This document shows, one piece after another, positions 56,773 to 61,499 of a stretch of 61,499 nucleotides of DNA; the stretch's first letter is position 1; each line of letters starts with the position of its first letter. Source of the DNA: a virus; IMG/VR virus record IMGVR_UViG_3300034198_020069, positions 1-61,499 of that record. One strand, written 5' to 3'. The translations under genes and the position numbers were made by a program. Below the pieces are notes generated by a model. It was not told the DNA's origin. It saw only the letters and a program-made list of their open reading frames with translations, and did no database searches.

Positions 56773-57216
56773 TGTTTTACTTTCGTTTTTTACACCCCAA
56801 ACCCCGCATTTATTTCAGTGCGGGGTGTGTATATTTGTATATACTTTTGTCGATGTGGGTGTGAAGGTATATTTTTATTGGGGTTTATACTTGATGATAT
56901 GAGGGGTGTTTATGATGAGGGTGTGGGTTTGTGGGGTGTATATTTGTAGGTGTATATTTATGGGTTGGTGGGTGTATATTTGTATATACTTTTGTCGATG
57001 TGAAGGATCGTTTTCGATCTGAAAATCAATCTAATTGAACACCCCACACAACGCCCATATATAGTGATAACAACGCGCGTGGTAGATGCCACATAATACA
57101 CGTGTAAGTTACCGGTACGTACGTACTACACCACAATCCATGCCATTTAATCTACCATTGATTTTATAACGATTTTACAGCGAATTTAGCGTTATGCAAT
57201 TTCACAATATAAGGGG
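56773..57216. other. G/T-rich repeat and palindrome region, candidate origin/control region
   Basis: 444 bp with no gene and a base composition unlike the rest. A hairpin ACCCCGCA/TGCGGGGT lies at 56801-56826. The motif GGTGTATATTT recurs about five times, with one longer unit of about 30 bp present twice (near 56826 and 56971). The right half holds palindromes ACGCGCGT, TACACGTGTA and TACCGGTA next to a TACGTACGTAC run. Strand bias (G/T on plus), iteron-like repeats and palindromes suggest an origin or regulatory hub. Confidence 0.5.
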
Positions 57217-57438
57217 TCATTGTATTTCGTGAAGGTCATCAAAATCACAAAGCGAGCGGCTAATGTTACTACCTCTGTCTTCATGCGCTTTTATTGCCGC
57301 GTCCCATGTGTTGCCGTGCTGCTCTCTTTCTTTCTGCTTAGCGATTGCGTAGGCTGTCACAACATCAGAAAAAACATCATCGTCTTTAAAGTGGTGTCTG
57401 ATTCTGTCGAAAAACCACGATAGGGCTGTGTCGTTCAT
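57217..57438 (-). CDS. small early protein (73 aa)
   Basis: It begins MNDTALSWFFDRIRHHFKDD; helical, then AKQKEREQHGNTWDAAIKAH and an acidic tail. ATGA overlap with the 41-aa gene. GC content is higher than in structural genes. Not recognised. Confidence 0.6.
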   Translation of the reverse strand: MNDTALSWFFDRIRHHFKDDDVFSDVVTAYAIAKQKEREQHGNTWDAAIKAHEDRGSNISRSLCDFDDLHEIQ

Positions 57439-57560
57439 AATTTTATTGTTTCATCATCATAATTTTCAGGTACAATAACTCCACACCAACAATCCTTATT
57501 ATGACAATCAATCACTTTCCATGGTGTGGAGATCTTCATTTCCTCAATCATATTATCCAT
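57435..57560 (-). CDS. very small Cys-containing protein (41 aa)
   Basis: The frame starts MDNMIEEMKISTPWKVIDCH and has DCWCGVIVPENYDDE. Overlaps of 8 bp upstream and 4 bp (ATGA) downstream support it. C-x(5)-C-x-C could bind metal. Not recognised. Confidence 0.58.
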   Translation of the reverse strand: MDNMIEEMKISTPWKVIDCHNKDCWCGVIVPENYDDETIKL

Positions 57561-57807
57561 TACTTACTTTATTTATGATTGCTTTTTTAATCTCAGATAC
57601 AGTTAAATCAGATGTCATTAATCCACTTTCATCCCACGCCTTATATAACTTAGTATACATTTGTCTTTCCTCAGTATTCGTATCAGCAATTATCTCATAT
57701 AACTCATATTCAAATTCATAAGCCATTTTCGTCAGGCCTGCGTTTGAAGCGATTTCACTTTTAATTGCTAATGTGAAAATTTTATCTACGAGTGGTGTGA
57801 TGTTCAT
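57553..57807 (-). CDS. small early protein (84 aa)
   Basis: It begins MNITPLVDKIFTLAIKSEIA, helical throughout. It follows an early promoter and starts a three-gene string. Not recognised. Confidence 0.6.
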   Translation of the reverse strand: MNITPLVDKIFTLAIKSEIASNAGLTKMAYEFEYELYEIIADTNTEERQMYTKLYKAWDESGLMTSDLTVSEIKKAIINKVSNG

Positions 57808-57828
57808 CTTGTTTTTCTTATTACAGTC

Positions 57829-57861
57829 TAAATTTAAGTATCAGATCCTGGATAGCCAAAC
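57829..57861 (-). promoter_or_regulatory. early promoter for the 84/41/73-aa string
   Basis: GTTTGGCTA, 20 bp, TAAATTTA on the minus strand, 21 bp before the start codon; it could also feed the string beyond the repeat region. Confidence 0.78.
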
Positions 57862-57867
57862 CAGTTT

Positions 57868-58248
57868 TTAAAGGCCTAATCTTGAAGCAACATATTTTTG
57901 ACAAGCCATTTTATATCGTTTACCCATTTCAAATGCTTCAATTTCGTATGGATTTTCATGATATGATGTTCCTGTTTTTTCAAAAATCGCATACGCTTTA
58001 AGATTTTGTAAATAATGTGTATACTCATGAACAATTGTATCCATTGCTTCAACAAATGAAGAGTGTGCGGCTTTGTAAACATGAATCTTATTTTCAGATG
58101 AATCATAGTACCCATACAAACCAATTGGTGAAGGTAATCTATGTAATACTAAACTTGGAACCTCTAAACCGGGCTTAGTACCAAATGTTTTAACACAAAA
58201 CTCAATGGCTAAATTTCCTGCTTCTCTGTTCAAATCGTAAATGTTCAT
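57868..58248 (-). CDS. HExxH zincin metalloprotease-like protein
   Basis: 126 residues from the ATG at 58248 (MNIYDLNREAGNLAIEFCVK); an earlier ATG at 58284 lies in the promoter. The motif TIVHEYTHYLQNL is a HExxH zinc site, and a downstream Glu (NPYEIEAFEMG) could be the third ligand. Small phage zincins of this kind have no known substrate. A single-gene unit with an early promoter, so a host-directed function is plausible. Confidence 0.72.
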   Translation of the reverse strand: MNIYDLNREAGNLAIEFCVKTFGTKPGLEVPSLVLHRLPSPIGLYGYYDSSENKIHVYKAAHSSFVEAMDTIVHEYTHYLQNLKAYAIFEKTGTSYHENPYEIEAFEMGKRYKMACQKYVASRLGL

Positions 58249-58269
58249 TTTCACTTTCTTATTATGATA

Positions 58270-58302
58270 TAAATCTAAGTGCAAATTTTAGCGTAGCCAA
58301 AC
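58270..58302 (-). promoter_or_regulatory. early promoter for the zincin gene
   Basis: GTTTGGCTA, 20 bp, TAGATTTA then TATCATAATAAG on the minus strand. Confidence 0.8.
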
Positions 58303-58332
58303 AAAAGGTAAAAAGAGGATATAAAAAATTCT

Positions 58333-58680
58333 TTATACTAAAGATTTTCTCATATCCTCAAAATTACTGAGTTTGAAACCACATAAAATTTCTACTACTT
58401 TATATTTAATAAGATAGATATAATTTCTGCGGGCGTTAGAAGCTTCAACTTCGCTGGTGTGCCAATCTAAATATAAGGTATCACCATCAATAAATCTAAG
58501 ATATTCTCTTTCAATAAGACAATCCATATTATAACTAACCAAACTTCTACTATCATAAGAGGTTTTATTGGTCTTACGATCAATCACCTTATAACATGAA
58601 CCGTAATTTACTAATTCAAATCTTTCATTTACAATTTGAGCGATTTGTTTAACTTGACCGTTTGTGATTCTCTTAATCAT
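58333..58680 (-). CDS. early protein (115 aa)
   Basis: It begins MIKRITNGQVKQIAQIVNER; basic alpha/beta, with YKVIDRKTNKTSYDSRSLVS and a long C-terminal helix (RRNYIYLIKYKVVEILCG). A single-gene unit with an early promoter. Not recognised. Confidence 0.6.
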   Translation of the reverse strand: MIKRITNGQVKQIAQIVNERFELVNYGSCYKVIDRKTNKTSYDSRSLVSYNMDCLIEREYLRFIDGDTLYLDWHTSEVEASNARRNYIYLIKYKVVEILCGFKLSNFEDMRKSLV

Positions 58681-58700
58681 CTTATTTAATTATTATAGCA

Positions 58701-58733
58701 TAAAGATAGCATATGATTATAATATAGCCAAAC
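58701..58733 (-). promoter_or_regulatory. early promoter for the 115-aa gene
   Basis: GTTTGGCTA, 20 bp, TATCTTTA on the minus strand, 20 bp before the start codon. Confidence 0.78.
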
Positions 58734-58739
58734 AAGAGG

Positions 58740-58925
58740 TAAGAGAAGAATATAAATTTTTCTTTATGTAAGTAACACAATTAAGTGAAGCGTAATTTTT
58801 GAACCTAATATCATATTAACCCATTTCGATTTTACTTTTACGCACCCGGGCGGAAATCATACTTTTGCGGGTTCACACGACCCTATTAATTTGATATTAT
58901 TATCAGATATAAATATCACCAAAAT
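58740..58925. other. gene-free interval
   Basis: About 186 bp with no credible gene. Only frames of 14-16 codons occur on the minus strand. It has a GC-rich patch (about 58845-58885) with CACCCGGGCGG that stands out from the AT-rich surroundings, but I can give it no function. Confidence 0.4.
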
Positions 58926-58929
58926 ATAG

Positions 58930-58974
58930 AAAAACAAAAAAAGAGGTAACTTTTCTTTTACTTGTAAAATACCT
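58930..58974 (-). terminator. probable terminator of the RNA ligase transcript
   Basis: The stem AGGTA/TACCT encloses a second TTTTAC/GTAAAA stem and is followed by CTTTTTTTGTTTTT on the minus strand. Confidence 0.65.
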
Positions 58975-58986
58975 GGATAAATAACA

Positions 58987-59019
58987 CCAGGCACCTAAAT
59001 AATAGCAGTCGGTGCCTGG
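58987..59019 (-). other. strong hairpin downstream of the RNA ligase unit
   Basis: Perfect 9-bp GC-rich stem CCAGGCACC/GGTGCCTGG with a 15-nt loop, between the 31-aa gene and the terminator. It may stabilise the 3' end of the transcript. Confidence 0.6.
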
Positions 59020-59061
59020 GCCGTGGTCCTTTATTTTATAATGTATTTAATATGTTTTACA

Positions 59062-59157
59062 TCACACCTCAGGCTTAGGAGTGTTGTTATTATCTCCTTT
59101 GATAACAACAAAATATAAAATAATTAAATTCAACAGTAATAACAAAATAGGTATCAT
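59062..59157 (-). CDS. 31-residue single-pass membrane peptide
   Basis: The frame opens MIPILLLLLNLIILYFVV and ends with a short polar tail (GDNNNTPKPEV), then TGA. It starts 6 bp after the RNA ligase stop. A hydrophobic helix of about 17 residues spans nearly the whole protein. Not recognised; it might affect membrane function. Confidence 0.5.
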   Translation of the reverse strand: MIPILLLLLNLIILYFVVIKGDNNNTPKPEV

Positions 59158-59163
59158 ATACTT

Positions 59164-60360
59164 TTATTTTTTAGAATCGTATTCATCATTCATAAATTTG
59201 GCTGAGAATTTAGAGTCAGGTGTTCTTAACACAATACCTTCAACCATATTATTTTTGAAATATTCTTTACATTGTTTTTCAATTTCTTCTCTTGAATTAA
59301 AGATTCCCTCAAAAATTACAGGTGTATGTTCAAACCCAAAATCCTTAATATAATCAATAAAACTATCATGATTCATTTTATATGCTCTGTTATTAACATC
59401 ATATAAATCAACTCCAAAAAATAAAATACCCGGTTCTAATTTAGAATGAGGATTATTTTTATTTCCTGAACCTTTCCATCCTGTCCCATAAGCCTCACCT
59501 CGTAAAATAAAAGGCAAAGAATATGTCTTTGAACTTTTTCTGATTTGATTTATATAAGGTTTGGCTAATTGAATGAATTTACTATCGTTTTCTACCCATT
59601 CTTTAACTCTTAAATCAGGTACATGTCCTGAGAAAAATTCTATGATACGTTCTTTTATAGTTGGATATCTATATCCTACAGTTTTATATACTTTTTCGGA
59701 TTTAATCAAATTACGAGATCCTACTTCATAACAATTATTTAAAGGATCTACAAATATCGAAATAGAAGAACCATCAACCTTAACAGAACCTACTAAATCA
59801 ATGGGATATTCAATATGTCCCCATAAGTTATTGATATTGGTTTCATCTGTTTTATAAACATTTTGAGGGAAACTTCTACCACCACTTTGTTTTTCCCCTG
59901 GAGTTGTTGGTTCTGGTTCTTCCCATTTAGTAATACCTAATAATTCAACAAGGTCAGTTTCCTCTAATGAACCCTCTTTATTGTACCTGAATTCATCATA
60001 AGGTAATAAATCATATACTTCATGATATGGTAATAAAATGCCTACTGAATAAATAGGTTCATTATCTCCAGTATGTAAATTAAACTTAACTGCTCGAATT
60101 CTATTATTGGAGCCTAATTTAGATTTTTTAGGATCGCCTCCAGGTCTAATAAATGATTCAAATAATGGAATATCACTCAGGCAATAATCGGGTTGAATAT
60201 AAACTGCTTTATCTCCAATTTCATATAGATCCTTTTGAGCAACCAAACTAAAGCCATTTTCTTCTAATTCAATTTTTTCAATTGCATTTGCTTGTTCTTC
60301 ACCCTTAAATAAAGGTGTTTTATTTTTGATTGTTACAATCTGTACAATTTGTTGCTCCAT
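59164..60360 (-). CDS. RNA ligase (Rnl5/DraRnl-like)
   Basis: 398 residues. The N-terminal about 110 residues are an OB-like domain (AIEKIELEENGFSLVAQKDL ... VYIQPDY). The nucleotidyl-transferase domain has the adenylated Lys in GSVKVDGSSISIF (K194), then EVGSRNLIK, LPFILRGEAYGTGW, MVEGIVLRT and FSAKFMN. The N-terminal OB plus ligase layout matches DraRnl-type 3'-OH/5'-PO4 nick-sealing ligases. With the tRNA cluster it suggests RNA repair, though that link is inference. Confidence 0.85.
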   Translation of the reverse strand: MEQQIVQIVTIKNKTPLFKGEEQANAIEKIELEENGFSLVAQKDLYEIGDKAVYIQPDYCLSDIPLFESFIRPGGDPKKSKLGSNNRIRAVKFNLHTGDNEPIYSVGILLPYHEVYDLLPYDEFRYNKEGSLEETDLVELLGITKWEEPEPTTPGEKQSGGRSFPQNVYKTDETNINNLWGHIEYPIDLVGSVKVDGSSISIFVDPLNNCYEVGSRNLIKSEKVYKTVGYRYPTIKERIIEFFSGHVPDLRVKEWVENDSKFIQLAKPYINQIRKSSKTYSLPFILRGEAYGTGWKGSGNKNNPHSKLEPGILFFGVDLYDVNNRAYKMNHDSFIDYIKDFGFEHTPVIFEGIFNSREEIEKQCKEYFKNNMVEGIVLRTPDSKFSAKFMNDEYDSKK

Positions 60361-60365
60361 GTTTT

Positions 60366-60905
60366 TTATTTTAAAATTTTCTCAATCATCTCATACCCGT
60401 TAAAACATAACACATTACCATTTTTTCCTCTATAGATATTATTGGAAGGAATCTTATAATATGTAATTGTTTCTTCAAGTTGGGCCTGATTTAAGGTTAA
60501 GTTTTTTGTTTCAAGAGTATAGTCTTCATTTTCCTTTATATATACTCTAATTGTATCTGAGCCTAAATGATAGTCATACAGATAAAGTAATTCTTCAGAT
60601 GTGTATTGTTCTGATTCAACCTCAGGAGTTTTAACCTCATCATTTAACGTAATACCACAATACTTAAGGAAAAAATATTTATTCCATTCTTCAAAAACTG
60701 CTCTCCCATTACAAGACCTCCTAACCAAACCTAGATTAGCAATATTACCTAAGTTATTTGCATAGTTATTTACTAGATAAGAGAAGTCCTCAAAAGAATC
60801 CATCCCTGTTATTACAAGACCATTTTTTTCAAGAATCGGTCTAATCTCGTCAAATTGCTCTTGTGAGCATTTCATTGCAATTGGGGATATTATTTCTTGT
60901 TTCAT
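60366..60905 (-). CDS. hypothetical early protein (179 aa)
   Basis: The N-terminal domain AMKCSQEQFDEIRPILEKNG ... FEDFSYLVNNYANNLGNIAN resembles a module I have seen in Bacteroidota phage proteins of unknown function. The C-terminal half is acidic, then a basic YKIPSNNIYRGKNGN. It lies 5 bp upstream of the ligase gene, in its operon. Confidence 0.6.
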   Translation of the reverse strand: MKQEIISPIAMKCSQEQFDEIRPILEKNGLVITGMDSFEDFSYLVNNYANNLGNIANLGLVRRSCNGRAVFEEWNKYFFLKYCGITLNDEVKTPEVESEQYTSEELLYLYDYHLGSDTIRVYIKENEDYTLETKNLTLNQAQLEETITYYKIPSNNIYRGKNGNVLCFNGYEMIEKILK

Positions 60906-60923
60906 GTGTTTCTTATTATGATA

Positions 60924-60956
60924 TAAATTTAAGTATCAAATCCTGGGTAGCCAAAC
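60924..60956 (-). promoter_or_regulatory. early promoter for the RNA ligase operon
   Basis: GTTTGGCTA, 20 bp, TAAATTTA then TATCATAATAAG on the minus strand. The upstream box touches the stop of the 47-aa gene. Confidence 0.82.
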
Positions 60957-61099
60957 TAATATTTGATCATTGCGGCTGTGTAAATCCTATCAATACACTC
61001 TACTTCATTTACCAATTTATACCCTTGGCTTTTGTACATTTTAACTTCGGCCATGATGGATCTAAGACTTGTGTTTGTTAAAAGCAATCTGTGTGTCAT
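60956..61099 (-). CDS. small early protein (47 aa)
   Basis: The frame starts MTHRLLLTNTSLRSIMAEVK and ends TAAMIKY. An internal Met (codon 16) is an alternative start. It has a perfect early promoter 19 bp upstream. Not recognised. Confidence 0.6.
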   Translation of the reverse strand: MTHRLLLTNTSLRSIMAEVKMYKSQGYKLVNEVECIDRIYTAAMIKY

Positions 61100-61117
61100 G
61101 TGTTTCTTATTATGATG

Positions 61118-61150
61118 TAAATCTAACATCCTATTTTAGGGGAGCCAAAC
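61118..61150 (-). promoter_or_regulatory. early promoter for the 47-aa gene
   Basis: GTTTGGCTC, 20 bp, TAGATTTA then CATCATAATAAG on the minus strand. Confidence 0.8.
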
Positions 61151-61454
61151 TCTCTAAACTCAAATCTGTAAAAAATGTCCAATAATAATCTGCAATATAG
61201 CAGTCATCCTCATCAATTCCTTGATATACTTTAAGACCTAAATCCTCTACAATTTTCCTTGGGTTGAGCCCAAAATCTTCTAAAACATCAAAAGGTGTTT
61301 TATATCCGTATCCGTTTTTATACTCCAAAAGAAACACATACTCATCAACAGTTGAATCATGACCCACATAAATTAACTCTTTTGAAGGATATGCAGCTGA
61401 AGGGAAGTCTTTATGGGTGTATTTACCGTACAATTTTAAATTTGTTGTTTTCAT
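61131..61454 (-). CDS. small early protein (107 aa)
   Basis: It begins MKTTNLKLYGKYTHKDFPSA; a beta-rich N-terminal half (YVGHDSTVDEYVFLLEYKNG) and an acidic helical C-terminal half. Its end overlaps the next promoter's upstream box. Not recognised. Confidence 0.6.
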   Translation of the reverse strand: MKTTNLKLYGKYTHKDFPSAAYPSKELIYVGHDSTVDEYVFLLEYKNGYGYKTPFDVLEDFGLNPRKIVEDLGLKVYQGIDEDDCYIADYYWTFFTDLSLESLAPLK

Positions 61455-61472
61455 CTTATTTTCTTTAATACC

Positions 61473-61499
61473 TAAAGATAATATGGGATTTTTAAAGGG
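61473..61499 (-). promoter_or_regulatory. partial early promoter at window edge
   Basis: TATCTTTA lies 18 bp before the 107-aa gene. The 20-bp spacer would put its TTTG box just outside the window. Confidence 0.5.

Noticed and set aside
58740-58925. Short minus-strand frames of 14-16 codons after the RNA ligase unit.
   Set aside because: No promoter of the early type at the right distance and no coding character; left as a gene-free interval.

Overview
The window is about 61.5 kb of an AT-rich (roughly 30% GC), T4-like myovirus genome. Nearly every real gene is on the minus strand. The evidence for a T4-type phage is a collinear head module: terminase large subunit, portal, prohead protease, scaffold and gp23-type major capsid protein. 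It is joined by gp6- and gp25-type baseplate proteins and a gp55-type late sigma factor. A Bacteroidota host is suggested by the early promoters. They carry a TTTG box, exactly 20 bp, then TAnnTTTA, which is the Bacteroidota -33/-7 architecture rather than the E. coli one.

Layout, left to right (transcription runs right to left). 0-5 kb: fibre and adhesin-like proteins, a PhoH ATPase split by a class 3 intein, and a broken zinc-finger gene. 5-16 kb: the head module. 16-27.5 kb: about 20 small genes with head-linked character, many with a short amphipathic N-terminus and prohead-protease-like L/I-x-E sites. Among them are a cupin, a Dps-like bundle, a PD-(D/E)XK-like protein, a nucleotidyltransferase fused to an HExxH protease, a P-loop kinase, a RecB-like exonuclease and a DnaG-type primase. 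27.5-43.3 kb: tail, fibre and baseplate genes, including a 1986-residue protein. 43.3-46 kb: late sigma factor, membrane protein, HD hydrolase and lipoprotein.

46-53.1 kb is a tRNA region with 24 credible tRNAs and one degenerate one. They cover every amino acid except Ala and Phe and include an initiator tRNA and a tRNA-Ile(UAU). Between the tRNAs lie protein genes (RNase H-like YkuK, zinc ribbon, DUF932, RecA-fold ATPase, M15 endolysin) and several long gene-free stretches full of perfect complementary arms. These look like a family of undescribed stable RNAs, the largest about 730 nt.

53.1-61.5 kb is an early region of small unrecognised genes, a zincin protease and an RNA ligase. Most units have their own promoter of the rigid early type. 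Two genes here are complete except for one in-frame UGA each. A 440-bp G/T-rich, repeat- and palindrome-bearing gap is a candidate origin or control region.

Regulation appears two-tiered. Early and middle units and tRNAs carry the host-like TTTG-N20-TAnnTTTA element. Late units carry only a T4-late-like TATAAATA-type element just upstream of the start codon, probably read by the phage sigma factor. Genes are tightly packed with ATGA and TAATG overlaps, so translational coupling is expected. All functional calls come from reading motifs by eye; no database search was run.
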